From Antarcticimicrobium sp040365005 (GTDB taxonomy: Bacteria > Pseudomonadota > Alphaproteobacteria > Rhodobacterales > Rhodobacteraceae), in assembly GCF_040365005.1 (NCBI RefSeq), contig NZ_BAABWV010000021.1, positions 4,032 through 68,031 of the forward strand: a DNA stretch of 64,000 nt, in the 5' to 3' direction. A program made the translations under genes and the position numbers. The notes under the pieces were generated by a model that ran no database searches, had not been told where the DNA came from, and saw nothing but the letters and a program-made list of their open reading frames with translations. Positions 6,710 through 16,151 of the stretch are shown in pieces (the first letter of the stretch is position 1; every line of letters starts with the position of its first letter).

Positions 6710-8449
6710 TCAGCCCCCGCGTAACCGCGCGGTTTTTGCCGAATCGACCTCCGGCGGCGTGCCGGTGAGGGCGACGCCGAACAGCTCGGCGGCCTGCTCG
6801 GGGGTGTAGCGGCCCATTTCGACGTCGTAACGCACCGCCTCGGCCGGGCGGGTGAACGGATCGCCGTAACCGCCGCCGCCCGGGGTGCGCACGTGGACCC
6901 GGTCGCCGGGGTGCAGCGGGATGTCCTGATCCTTGGAGAGGTGCGGCGGGGTATAGGCGACGCCGTCGCGCCAGACGGTGACCCGGTTCACCGCGCCGTC
7001 GCCGCCGCCCAGAACCCCCTGTGGTCCGCTGCGCCCGTGATCCATGACGAAGCTGGCCCGGGCCTCGCCCCGGCGCAGCTCGACCTCGTAGTCGAGGCCG
7101 AAGCCGCCGCGATGGTGACCCGGCCCGCCGGAGCCCTCGTGCAGGGCATAGCGGTGGTAGAGTACCGGGAAGGCTTGTTCCATGATTTCCACCGGGGGAG
7201 CCTTGGAGATGCCGATGGTGGAGCAGCCGTTGGACAGCCCATCGTGGCTGGCATTGCCGCCGTAGCCGCCGCCGGAAATCTGGTACATCACGAAATCCCG
7301 CCCGCGCGCCGGATCGTGCCCGCCGAGGGCAAAGTTGCCGCTGGTGCCGGCGGGGGCCGCGGTGACGCGGTCGGGCAGGGGGGCGACGAGGGCGGCAAAG
7401 ACCGCTTCGGCGATGCGTTGCGACACCTCGGCCGCGCAGCCCGAGACCGGGCGCGGGTAGTGGGCGTCAAGGAAGGTGCCCTCGATCCCCGTCACCTCGA
7501 GTGGCTCGAAGGCGCCGGCGCTCATCGGCACCTCGGGGAAGATATGGCGCACGGCGAGATAGACCGCGCTGAGCGTGGTGGCGCGGACCGAGTTCATCGG
7601 CCCGGCACAGGGCGCGCTGGAGCCGGTGAAATCAAAGCGGAGCCTGTCGCCCTTGCGGGTGACGCACAGCGCGATTTTCAGCGGTTCATCCACAACCCCG
7701 TCGCTGTCGATCCAGGCGGTGGCGGAATAGCTGCCCTCGGGGATGTCGGCGACAAAGGCCCGCATCTGGGTGGCGGCGCGGCGGCGCAGCTCTTCGATGG
7801 CCTCGGTGACGGTCTCGTCGCCATAGCGATCCATCAACTCGTTCAATCGCGCCTCGCCCACCAGCAGGGCGGCGGCCTGCGCCTTGACGTCGCCAATACG
7901 CTGATCGGCGACCCGGATGTTGGAACAGATGATGGCATAGATCTCGCTGTCGATCTCGCCCTGTTTGAACAGCCGCACCGGCGGCAGGCGCAGCCCCTCC
8001 TGCTCCACCGCCGTGGCCGAGGCGGAAAACCCGCCGGGCACCGCGCCGCCGGTGTCGGGCCAGTGGCCGGTGTTCGACAGCCAGCAATAGAGTCTGTTAT
8101 CGCGATAGAACGGCATGGCAAAGCGCACGTCCATCAGGTGGGTGCCGCCAAGGTAGGGGTCGTTGACGATATAGATGTCGCCCGGTTGCGGCGCCGGGGT
8201 GAGGCCCTGTTCGATCCGCTCCACGAGGATGCGGGTGGACTCCTGCATGGTGCCGACGAAAACCGGCAACCCGCCGGCGCCCTGGGCGATCAGCGATCCG
8301 TCGGTGGCGGCATAGATGCCGTCGGAGCGGTCGTTGGCCTCGGCGATTACCGGCGAGAAGGCGGCGCGGGAAAAGCTGAGGTCCATCTCGTCGCAGACCT
8401 GTTGCAGCCCGGCCTGGATGACCGAGAGGGTGACGGGATCGAGGCTCAT
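6710..8449 (-). CDS. hyuB: hydantoinase B / oxoprolinase family subunit
   Basis: A 579-residue HyuB-type subunit of ATP-dependent N-methylhydantoinase/5-oxoprolinase/acetone-carboxylase-like enzymes. Family blocks seen: MSLDPVTLSVIQAGLQQVCD, the NDPYLGGTHLMDVRFAMPFY stretch, and VRTPGGGGYGDPFTRPAEAV. The family hydrolyses cyclic amides or 5-oxoproline using ATP supplied by the HyuA subunit. The ATG at 8449 overlaps the hyuA stop by 4 bases (ATGA), so the two are coupled. It is transcribed toward the ribosomal operon. Substrate unknown. Confidence 0.9.
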   Translation of the reverse strand: MSLDPVTLSVIQAGLQQVCDEMDLSFSRAAFSPVIAEANDRSDGIYAATDGSLIAQGAGGLPVFVGTMQESTRILVERIEQGLTPAPQPGDIYIVNDPYLGGTHLMDVRFAMPFYRDNRLYCWLSNTGHWPDTGGAVPGGFSASATAVEQEGLRLPPVRLFKQGEIDSEIYAIICSNIRVADQRIGDVKAQAAALLVGEARLNELMDRYGDETVTEAIEELRRRAATQMRAFVADIPEGSYSATAWIDSDGVVDEPLKIALCVTRKGDRLRFDFTGSSAPCAGPMNSVRATTLSAVYLAVRHIFPEVPMSAGAFEPLEVTGIEGTFLDAHYPRPVSGCAAEVSQRIAEAVFAALVAPLPDRVTAAPAGTSGNFALGGHDPARGRDFVMYQISGGGYGGNASHDGLSNGCSTIGISKAPPVEIMEQAFPVLYHRYALHEGSGGPGHHRGGFGLDYEVELRRGEARASFVMDHGRSGPQGVLGGGDGAVNRVTVWRDGVAYTPPHLSKDQDIPLHPGDRVHVRTPGGGGYGDPFTRPAEAVRYDVEMGRYTPEQAAELFGVALTGTPPEVDSAKTARLRGG

Positions 8450-10521
8450 TGGTCCCCTCCGATTTCGACGATGATGTTTCCGTCGGCGTCGCCGCTGGCG
8501 CGGTCGCCCGGTTCGATCAAAAGGGTTGTATCCATCTGCTGCACGATGGCGGGGCCGGTGAGGGTGAAGCCCTCGGGCAGGTGGTCGCGCCAATAGACGG
8601 GCGTGTCGTGCCAATCGCCGCCCGCGTCGCCTGCGGCGAACCAGACCGGGCGGCGCGACAGCACGGCCTGTTCCAGGCTTGGTTTGCGGTCGGCGGGGTC
8701 GATCAGCGCCGAGAGGTCCATCTCGGCCCGCGCACCGATGACCGAACAGTTGGCGTTCACGAGGTTGGCGCGGATATCGGAGAGGGCGACGCGGAAGCGT
8801 TTGAAATACGCCTCTTCGAACAGCTCTTGCAGGGTCTCGGCGGTGACGTCGGGGCGGTTCAGCGGCACCCGCAACAGGTGGGTCTGGCCCTGGAACTGCA
8901 TATCGACGCTGTAGAGGCGGCGGATGCTGCGGATCTCGATGTTTTCCTTGCCGATCAGCGCCTCGCCCTCGGCGGTCTGCTCAGCAAAGACGCGGTGCAG
9001 GCGGGCCGGATCGAGCGTGTCGAGCGGGGTGTTGATCGTGGTCACGAAATCATGGCGCAGGTCGGCCACCACGCAGCCGAGCGCGTTGGTGATGCCGGGG
9101 CGGGCGGGCACGAGGACGCGGGGAATCGACAGTTCGCGTGCCAGCGCCGTGGCATGCAGCGGCCCGGCGCCACCGAAGGCGAACAGGGCGAAGTCGCGTG
9201 GATCGGCGCCGAGCGAGACCGAGACCATGCGGATCGCGCCGGCCATCTTGGTATTGGCCATGCGGATCACCGCCGCCGCGGCGCCGGTGGCATCCAGTCC
9301 CAGCGGTGCGCCGAGGTCGCGGGCAAAGACATCGCGCACGTGATCCAGGGAAATCCCGCCCTCGACCGCGTTGAGGCCGGCCGGATCAAGCCGGCCCAGC
9401 AGCAGGTTGGCATCCGAGATCGTCGGGCGGGTGCCGCCGCGCCCGTAGCAGATCGGCCCGGGCATCGCGCCGGCGCTTTCGGGCCCGACCTCCAACAACC
9501 CCGCCGGGGTGACCCGCGCGATGGAGCCGCCACCGGCGCCGACGGTGCGCACATCGACCATCGGCACATGGATCGGCATCGCGTATTCGATCTCGATCTC
9601 GTTCGAGACGGTGGGTTCGGCACCGCGGATCAGCGCGACATCGGTCGAGGTGCCGCCCATGTCGTAGGTGATCAGGTTTTCATGGCCCGCGCGCCGCCCG
9701 GTATAGGCGGCGGCCATCACCCCCGAGGCCGGGCCGGACATCACGGTTTTCGCCGCCTCTTGCGCCACGCGTGCGGCGCTGACCATGCCGCCGTTGCCGT
9801 TCATCACCAGCACCTCTCCGGCATAACCATCCCGGGCAAGATGATCGGTGAGGCGACGGATGTAACGGTCGAGCAGAGGTTGCACCGAGGCGTTGACGGC
9901 GGCGGTGACGCCGCGTTCGAACTCGCGGCTTTCCGACAGCAGCGCGTGGCCGGTGGTGATGTGATCGTTGGGCCAGATGTCGCGCAGGATCTCGGCGGCG
10001 CGTTGTTCGTGCGCGGGGTTGGCATAGGCGTGCAGGAAGTGGATCACCAGCGCCTCGCAGCCCTCGGCGAGCAGCGCCTCGGCGGCGGCGCGCAGGGCGG
10101 ATTCGTCCAGCGGGGTGAGCACCGCGCCGGAGGCATCCATCCGCTCGGGCACCTCGAGGCGTAGGTTGCGCGGGATCAGCGGGGTGAAATCCCCCTTCAT
10201 CCCGTAGGGTTGCGGCCGGGTGCGGCGGCCAAGCTCAAGCACGTCGCGGAACCCCTGGGTGGTGATCAGCCCGGTTTTCGACAGCTTGCGTTCCAGCACC
10301 GCATTGGTGGTGGTCGTGGTGCCATGCACGATCAGCCCCAGCGCGGCGAGGTCGCATCCCGCCTCGCGCAGGGCGTTCAGCACACCGTGGGCCTGGTTGT
10401 CCAGCGTGCTGGCGACCTTGGCCAGGCGGACCCGCCCGGTGGCGGGGTCCAGTTCCACCAGGTCGGTGAAGGTCCCGCCCACATCGACGCCGACCACCGC
10501 GCCCGAGGATTCGCCTGTCAT
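8446..10521 (-). CDS. hyuA: hydantoinase A / oxoprolinase family subunit
   Basis: A 691-residue HyuA subunit. The N-terminal ASKHA ATP-binding motif GVDVGGTFTDLVELD is at about 10-24, HGTTTTTNAVLERKL follows, and the second domain holds TYDMGGTSTDVALI and GAGGGSIARV. It supplies ATP-dependent activation of a cyclic amide for HyuB. The start at 10521 gives the normal N-terminus; upstream in-frame codons encode only low-complexity sequence. The genes downstream encode a Liv-type importer, suggesting that an amide, hydantoin or amino-acid derivative is taken up and opened. Confidence 0.92.
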   Translation of the reverse strand: MTGESSGAVVGVDVGGTFTDLVELDPATGRVRLAKVASTLDNQAHGVLNALREAGCDLAALGLIVHGTTTTTNAVLERKLSKTGLITTQGFRDVLELGRRTRPQPYGMKGDFTPLIPRNLRLEVPERMDASGAVLTPLDESALRAAAEALLAEGCEALVIHFLHAYANPAHEQRAAEILRDIWPNDHITTGHALLSESREFERGVTAAVNASVQPLLDRYIRRLTDHLARDGYAGEVLVMNGNGGMVSAARVAQEAAKTVMSGPASGVMAAAYTGRRAGHENLITYDMGGTSTDVALIRGAEPTVSNEIEIEYAMPIHVPMVDVRTVGAGGGSIARVTPAGLLEVGPESAGAMPGPICYGRGGTRPTISDANLLLGRLDPAGLNAVEGGISLDHVRDVFARDLGAPLGLDATGAAAAVIRMANTKMAGAIRMVSVSLGADPRDFALFAFGGAGPLHATALARELSIPRVLVPARPGITNALGCVVADLRHDFVTTINTPLDTLDPARLHRVFAEQTAEGEALIGKENIEIRSIRRLYSVDMQFQGQTHLLRVPLNRPDVTAETLQELFEEAYFKRFRVALSDIRANLVNANCSVIGARAEMDLSALIDPADRKPSLEQAVLSRRPVWFAAGDAGGDWHDTPVYWRDHLPEGFTLTGPAIVQQMDTTLLIEPGDRASGDADGNIIVEIGGDQ

Positions 10522-10660
10522 GCCTGCTCCGTCAAACTTGTTCGCAGACAAATGATCGTCGCAAGCGGGCGGCGCTGTCAACGCCGGTGGAACGTTGCGA
10601 CAGAGGGCCAAGGGGGCGAAACCGTCTTTCCTTTGCGGAAACCGCCGGTAGTATCGCGCC

Positions 10661-12085
10661 ATGGTTGATCCCGTTCCGAGATGCCGGGCGCGCGCCGCGC
10701 GCGTCACCCGAGCCGCTGTTGTCGCCGCCGGTCTTGCCACCTGCGGCGCCGGTCCGGCGCTGGCCCATGCCACCGAGGGGGGGCTGGTGCTGTTGTTGCC
10801 GACCGATGTCTATACGGCGGCGGGGGCGGCGGCGGTTGCGTTGACCGTGGTGCTGATGGCGCTGTTGCCGGATCGGACGATGGCGCGGGTTTTCGCGCCG
10901 TTGTCCCTGTTCCGCCTGCCGACCGGGCGCGGGCCACAGGTGACGAGCCTGCTTTCGTCGCTGGGGTTTCTCTGGCTGCTCTGGCAGGGGATGACCGGCG
11001 AACGCGATCCGATGGAAAACCCGCTGACGCTGGGGGTCTGGACGGTGTTCTGGATCGCGCTCGTGGTGGTGCAGGGGGTGCTGTTCGACATCTGGCGCTG
11101 GGTCAACCCGTGGTCGGGGCCGGCGGCATTGCTGCGCGGGTTGGGGCTGCGCCCGGTGCTGCCCTTGCTGGCGCGGCTGGGCTATGGGCCAGGAATCGTG
11201 ACCTTCCTGGGGTTCGCGAGTTTCCTGATGGCGGACCCGGCGCCGGCCGATCCGGCGCGGCTGGCGCTGTTCGGCGGGCTTTACTGGCTGGGCAACCTGG
11301 CGGCGGCGCTGCTGTTCGGGCCGCGCTGGCTGCGGCGGGGCGAAGGGCTCACGCTGTTGATGCGCAGCTATGCGCGGATGAGCCTGGTGGCGCGTCGCGG
11401 CGGGCGGCTGAGGCTGGGGCTGAGCGGCTGGCGGGTGCTGCGCACGCGGGTGCCGGGCGGCGGCTGGGCGGTGTTCATGCTGATGATGCTGGCCTGCGGC
11501 AGTTTCGACGGGGTGAACGAGACCTTCTGGTGGCTGGGCGTTCTGGGCCTCAACCCGCTGGAGTTTCCGGGTCGCTCGGCGGTGGTGGCGCAGAACCTTG
11601 CCGGGCTGCTGGCGGCCAATGCGCTGTTGATCGCGGTGTTCGCGGTGACGGTCAAGATGGGGTTGGCTCTGAACCGCTCGACCCTGGGGTTGGGGCCGGC
11701 GATGCGGTTGTTCGCGCCGACGGTGCTGCCGATCGCGCTGGGCTATCACCTGGCGCATTATTACACCGCCTTCCTGGTCGAGGGGCAGTATCTCTGGGCG
11801 ATGATCGAGATGGCCTTCGAGGCCGGCCACGATCACCACGGTCACGACCATCACGTCACCACCGGGTTCTTCAACACCACCGACAGCATGCGGCGGATCT
11901 GGCTGACCCAGGCCGGCGCGGTGGTGCTGGGGCACGTGATCGCGGTGATGCTGGCGCATGCGGTGGCACTGCGGGTGTTCGGCTCGGCGCGCCGCGCGCT
12001 GCTCAGCCAGGCGCCGCTGGCCTTGTTCATGATCGGGTACACTTTTTTCGGACTTTGGCTGCTCGCCTCGCCGCGCGGGGTCTGA
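10661..12085 (+). CDS. polytopic membrane protein, fenitrothion-hydrolase-like family
   Basis: A 474-residue integral membrane protein with an N-terminal signal-like segment ending GPALAHATEGG and about ten or more hydrophobic spans. A His-rich loop, HDHHGHDHH, lies at about 388-396 and could bind metal. Blocks such as LPIALGYHLAHYYTAFLVEG and the GYTFFGLWLLASP ending match, from memory, proteins labelled 'fenitrothion hydrolase' (FedA/B-like), whose natural role is mostly unknown. Divergent from hyuA with 139 bases between starts; upstream of the Liv importer. The start codon lacks a good ribosome-binding site. Confidence 0.6.
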   Translation: MVDPVPRCRARAARVTRAAVVAAGLATCGAGPALAHATEGGLVLLLPTDVYTAAGAAAVALTVVLMALLPDRTMARVFAPLSLFRLPTGRGPQVTSLLSSLGFLWLLWQGMTGERDPMENPLTLGVWTVFWIALVVVQGVLFDIWRWVNPWSGPAALLRGLGLRPVLPLLARLGYGPGIVTFLGFASFLMADPAPADPARLALFGGLYWLGNLAAALLFGPRWLRRGEGLTLLMRSYARMSLVARRGGRLRLGLSGWRVLRTRVPGGGWAVFMLMMLACGSFDGVNETFWWLGVLGLNPLEFPGRSAVVAQNLAGLLAANALLIAVFAVTVKMGLALNRSTLGLGPAMRLFAPTVLPIALGYHLAHYYTAFLVEGQYLWAMIEMAFEAGHDHHGHDHHVTTGFFNTTDSMRRIWLTQAGAVVLGHVIAVMLAHAVALRVFGSARRALLSQAPLALFMIGYTFFGLWLLASPRGV

Positions 12086-12200
12086 GCGGGCCGCAAAATA
12101 CTGGACAGGAGCCGGGCGCCTTTGCACAGTGAGGCCACAGACGGCCAGGGACAATGGTCGACAATGGGGCGTCCGGGTTCCAAGACACGAGGGAAATGAG

Positions 12201-13493
12201 ATGACCAACACATCCACGAAACAGACCGGAACGACGCGTCGCGGTGCGCTGAAGACACTGGCGGCGGGCGCGGCGGCGACCAGCCTGCCGCTCTGGGCGC
12301 GCTATGCGCAGGCGCAGACTTCGGAGCCGATCCGCGTCGGGTTCCAGATGCACCGCACCGGCATCGGCGCCGCCTATGGTCGCTGGTACGGGCGCGCCAC
12401 CGAGGCCGCCGCGCGGCTGATCAACGAGGCGGGCGGCATCAACGGGCGGCCGCTGGAGATCGTGGTCGAGGATGATGGCACCGATCCCAAGCGCGGCGCC
12501 GAGGTGGTCGAGAAATTCGCCACGCAGCACAATTGCGACGTGGGCTTTGGCACGCTGTTCAGCCACGTGGTGGCGGGGTCGGCCCCCCGCGCGGGCGAAC
12601 TCAAGCTGCCTTATTTCATCGTCTCCGAGGGCCATCAACTCGCCTCCGGCGCGCTGAACCGCTACACTGTGCAGCCCGGCATCACCGACGTGAAAAGCCA
12701 GGTGATGGCGATGGCGCCCTTCGTGGCGGAGAACCTCGGGAAAAAGGTCACCATGATCTATCCCGACTATGCCTTTGGCCACGATCACCGCGACTTCTTC
12801 TCGGAGGCGATCGCGGCGCAGGGCGGCGAGGTGGTGGCCAAGCTGGCGATCCCGCCGACCGAGACCAGTTTCACCAAGTATTTCCCCAAGATCCCGCGCG
12901 AGACCGAGGTGGTCTATCACGTGATGGTGGGGCCCGCCGTTCTGACATTCGTCAAGGAGATGGGCGAGTTCTTCGGGCCGAACGGACCCGAGATGTTCGG
13001 CTTCATCGACAGCCTCGAGGCGGTGGATATTGCCAGCCCCGGGCTGGAGTTCCTGGAGGGGTCGCATTTCTGGGAAGGCATGCCGCGCTATGTGCAGCCG
13101 AACCAGACCGAGGAGGACAAGTTCTATCGTGAACAGGTGGGTGTGGATGCCAACGGCGCCTCGGTGAGCGATCCCAAGGACGTGTCGACCTATGCTCATA
13201 TGTTCGCCTGCTGGGAAACGCTGTACTTTATCAAGGCCGGGATGGAGGCCGCGGGCTACCAGGGGCCGCAGGACCGGCAGGCGCTGATCGAGGCGGTCGA
13301 GGCGATCACCGAGATGCCGCTCTCGAAGGAGCACCCGCAGGGGCCGAAGCTGTTCAACGGCAAGACGCACCAGGTGTTCGGCGAACAGCACATCAGCCAG
13401 GTTGTCGAGGGCAAGCTGCTGGTGAAGCACACCACGGCGATCGAGGAGGGATTTTATCCCGACGAGGTCGATTACACCAAGATGTCGTTCTGA
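12201..13493 (+). CDS. Liv-type ABC transporter substrate-binding protein
   Basis: A 430-residue periplasmic binding protein (Peripla_BP_6 / urea-amide-amino-acid type). It has a twin-arginine leader, TTRRGALKTLAAGAAATS, ending near QAQTSEP. The mature part begins PIRVGFQMHRTGIGAAYGRW and contains INEAGGINGRPLEIVVEDDG, the classic family block. The ATG at 12201 follows GAGGGAAATGAG; the longer frame back to 12129 lacks a signal-like start. It heads a five-gene Liv operon. Tat export would suit a protein folded before export. Proximity to HyuAB suggests an amide- or hydantoin-like ligand (inference). Confidence 0.9.
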   Translation: MTNTSTKQTGTTRRGALKTLAAGAAATSLPLWARYAQAQTSEPIRVGFQMHRTGIGAAYGRWYGRATEAAARLINEAGGINGRPLEIVVEDDGTDPKRGAEVVEKFATQHNCDVGFGTLFSHVVAGSAPRAGELKLPYFIVSEGHQLASGALNRYTVQPGITDVKSQVMAMAPFVAENLGKKVTMIYPDYAFGHDHRDFFSEAIAAQGGEVVAKLAIPPTETSFTKYFPKIPRETEVVYHVMVGPAVLTFVKEMGEFFGPNGPEMFGFIDSLEAVDIASPGLEFLEGSHFWEGMPRYVQPNQTEEDKFYREQVGVDANGASVSDPKDVSTYAHMFACWETLYFIKAGMEAAGYQGPQDRQALIEAVEAITEMPLSKEHPQGPKLFNGKTHQVFGEQHISQVVEGKLLVKHTTAIEEGFYPDEVDYTKMSF

Positions 13494-13502
13494 CCGAACT
13501 GG

Positions 13503-13543
13503 GGGCTGCCCGTGCCAAGACAGGATTGTGGAGCGGGCGGCCC
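13503..13543 (+). other. Hairpin between binding protein and permease genes
   Basis: GGGCTGCCCG (13503-13512) pairs with CGGGCGGCCC (13534-13543) with one G-U pair and a 21-base loop. No T-run follows. Such structures after a binding-protein gene commonly stabilise its mRNA or reduce downstream expression, giving excess binding protein. Confidence 0.45.
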
Positions 13544-13576
13544 TGCCGATCTGCGGGATCCGGGACGTACTGACTG

Positions 13577-14503
13577 ATGGATTTCGGACCTTATCTGATG
13601 CTCGCCTCGCTCGAGGGCGCGGTGACCGCCGCCGTCCTTGCGCTGACCGCCATCGGGCTGAGCCTGGTGTTTGGCGTGATGCGGGTGGTCAATGTCGCCC
13701 ATGGCGAGTTCTTCATGCTGGGCGCGGTACTGGCCTGGTGGGTGGCGAGCCATGTCGGCGGGCCGCCGGCAGTGGGCTTTGTCGCGGCGCTGGTGATCGC
13801 GCCGCTGGCGGTGGGCGGTCTTGCGGCGCTGGCCGACATGACGGTGCTGAAACGGGTGGAATATGACCCGGAACGCACCATCGTGGCCACCATCGGCATC
13901 CTTTACATCCTGCAGCAGGTCACGCTGATGACCTATGGCCCGGAGGCGCGGCCGGTGGAGCCGCCGTTCAACACGCGGCTGGCCCTGCCGTGGTTCGAGT
14001 GGGGCGAAAACGGGTTTCAATTGTACTGGCCCTGGGGGCTGAGCACCACGAGTTACAAGCTCTTCGTGATTGGCGCGGCGGCGGCGGTGCTGGTCGGCGT
14101 CTGGCTGTTGATGGCGCGGACGCGGATCGGGCTGTTGATGCGGGCGACGCAACTGGACCGCGAGATGGCGCTGGCCTTTGGCATCCCGGTCGAGCGGGTC
14201 TATGCCGTGGTGTTTGGCATCGGCGGGGCGCTGGCGGCGCTGGGCGCGGTGCTGATCGTGCCGATCCAGCAGGCGCATTACCTGATGGGGGGTGATCCGC
14301 TGCTCTTGTCCTTCATCGTGGTGATCATCGGCGGGCTGGGCAGCCTGCCCGGCACGGTGGCCGCCGCGATCCTGATCGGGCTGAGCGACGGCATCATCTC
14401 GGTGTTTTTCTCGCCGACGCTGGCCAAGATCCTGGCGACGCTGCTGGTGGCGCTGGTGCTGGTGTTCCGGCCGCAGGGCCTGTTCGGAACGGGGGCGAAA
14501 TGA
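13577..14503 (+). CDS. livH: Liv-type ABC permease, LivH-like
   Basis: A 308-residue inner-membrane permease with about eight hydrophobic spans. LivH-type blocks: LTAIGLSLVFGVMRVVNVAH near the N-terminus and GGDPLLLSFIVVIIGGLGSL near the C-terminus. It forms the translocation pore with the LivM-like protein, whose start overlaps its stop by 4 bases. The gene symbol reflects the family, not a proven leucine substrate. Confidence 0.9.
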   Translation: MDFGPYLMLASLEGAVTAAVLALTAIGLSLVFGVMRVVNVAHGEFFMLGAVLAWWVASHVGGPPAVGFVAALVIAPLAVGGLAALADMTVLKRVEYDPERTIVATIGILYILQQVTLMTYGPEARPVEPPFNTRLALPWFEWGENGFQLYWPWGLSTTSYKLFVIGAAAAVLVGVWLLMARTRIGLLMRATQLDREMALAFGIPVERVYAVVFGIGGALAALGAVLIVPIQQAHYLMGGDPLLLSFIVVIIGGLGSLPGTVAAAILIGLSDGIISVFFSPTLAKILATLLVALVLVFRPQGLFGTGAK

Positions 14504-15444
14504 GCGATCGGGGCAAGGTTCTGGCGCTGCATGGCGGGCTTTTGCTGTTGCTGTTCGCGCTGCAGTTCGTGCTGCCGGCCTATCACCACGGCAACCTGGC
14601 GCGGATCATGGTGCTGGCCACATTCGCGATCGGCTACAACGTGATGTTCGGCTATGCCGGGCTGCTCAGCCTCGGGCACGCGCTGTTCTTTGCCGCCGGC
14701 ATGTACGGCATGGGGCTGGCGATGCAATACGGCGGGACCGGCCCGGTGGCGGCCATGGTCGTGGGGCTGGTCGTTTCGGTTGTCGTGGCGCTGGTGGTGG
14801 GGTTGCTGGCGCTGCGCACCGCCGGGGTCGGTTTCATGATCGTGACGCTGATGTTCGCGCAGGCGGGTTATTTGACCATCCTGTATTTCGGCACCTATAC
14901 GCGCGGGGACGAGGGGCTGGTGCTGCAACAGGCGCAGCGGATGCTGGGGGGCATCGACCTGTCGCAACCCGGCGCCCGCTATTTCGCCGCGCTGTCGCTG
15001 TTCGCGGTCTGCCTGATGGCCACGCTGGCGCTGGTGCGCGCGCCCTTCGGCAAGGTGCTGATCGCGATCCGCGAGAACGAGGAGCGCGCGCGGATGCTGG
15101 GGTACGACGTGTTCCGCTACAAGCTGGCGGCGGTGGTGATCTCGGGCACCATCTGCGGGGCGGCGGGGGCGGCCTATGGGCTGTTGTTCGGTTACGTGGG
15201 GGCGACGTTCGCCTCGGTGCAGTATTCGATCTTCCCGCTGCTTTGGGTGCTCTTGGGGGGCGCGGGCACGGTGCTGGGCCCGTTCGTGGGCACGCTGTTC
15301 ATGTTCTACCTGATCGACCTGTCCAGCGCGGTGACCAGTGCCTACATGCTGGTGGCCGGCGTGGCGCTGGTGCTGCTGACGCTGTTCGCGCCGCAGGGGC
15401 TGGTGGGCGAGATCCGCGATCGCATCTGGCGGTGGTTGCCATGA
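14500..15444 (+). CDS. livM: Liv-type ABC permease, LivM-like
   Basis: A 314-residue polytopic permease of the LivM type, with FGYAGLLSLGHALFFAAGMY and the cytoplasmic coupling segment VLIAIRENEERARMLGYDVF that contacts the ATPases. It overlaps the preceding permease (ATGA) and the following ATPase gene by 4 bases each, so it is translated in tight coupling. Confidence 0.9.
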   Translation: MSDRGKVLALHGGLLLLLFALQFVLPAYHHGNLARIMVLATFAIGYNVMFGYAGLLSLGHALFFAAGMYGMGLAMQYGGTGPVAAMVVGLVVSVVVALVVGLLALRTAGVGFMIVTLMFAQAGYLTILYFGTYTRGDEGLVLQQAQRMLGGIDLSQPGARYFAALSLFAVCLMATLALVRAPFGKVLIAIRENEERARMLGYDVFRYKLAAVVISGTICGAAGAAYGLLFGYVGATFASVQYSIFPLLWVLLGGAGTVLGPFVGTLFMFYLIDLSSAVTSAYMLVAGVALVLLTLFAPQGLVGEIRDRIWRWLP

Positions 15445-16151
15445 CGCTGTTGTCGACACGCGGGCTGAGCAAGTCGTTCGCCGGGTTGCGGGCGGTGCAC
15501 GAGGTCGATTTCGACCTGCCCAAGGGCGAGGTGCGGGCGCTGATCGGGCCGAACGGGGCGGGCAAGACCACCTTCGTCAGCCTGCTGTGCGGGCGGATCG
15601 CGCCGACCTCGGGGCAGGTGTTCTTTGACGGGCGCGATATCTCGCAGATGCCGGCGCACGGACGGATCGGGCTGGGCATGGCCTATACCTTTCAGATCAC
15701 CTCGGTTTTCGCGCGACTCAGCCTGTTCGAGAACGTGGCGCTGGCGGCGCGGCGGCGGGTGCAGGGCGCGGCGGCCGTCGAGCGCGAGGTGTTGACGGCG
15801 CTGGGCAAGGTCGGGCTGACCGAGGCGCCGGAGCGGGCGGCGGGCGATCTGAGCTATGGGCATCAACGCCTGCTGGAGATCGCGATGGGGTTGGTGCAAG
15901 CGCCGCGCCTGTTGATCCTCGACGAGCCGACGCAGGGTCTTTCGGATGCCGAGATCGCCGGGTTCAAGGCATTGATCCGGGAATTGGCGGCAACCACCAC
16001 GATCCTGCTGATCGAGCATAACATGAGCGTGGTGATGGAGGTCGCGGACCGGGTGACGGTGCTGAACTTTGGCGAGATCCTGGCCGAGGGCACGCCGCAG
16101 GAAATGCATGCCAACGCGGATGTGCAGGCCGCCTACCTGGGGACGGGCTGA
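15441..16151 (+). CDS. livG: Liv-type ABC ATPase, LivG-like
   Basis: A 236-residue ATPase with Walker A GPNGAGKTT, a signature motif in the LivG form LSYGHQR, and Walker B LLILDEPTQGL. It powers the Liv importer as a heterodimer with the next gene product. The ATG at 15441 overlaps the livM-like stop by 4 bases and gives the usual MTLLSTRGLSKSFAGL start; the longer frame upstream lies inside livM. Confidence 0.92.
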   Translation: MTLLSTRGLSKSFAGLRAVHEVDFDLPKGEVRALIGPNGAGKTTFVSLLCGRIAPTSGQVFFDGRDISQMPAHGRIGLGMAYTFQITSVFARLSLFENVALAARRRVQGAAAVEREVLTALGKVGLTEAPERAAGDLSYGHQRLLEIAMGLVQAPRLLILDEPTQGLSDAEIAGFKALIRELAATTTILLIEHNMSVVMEVADRVTVLNFGEILAEGTPQEMHANADVQAAYLGTG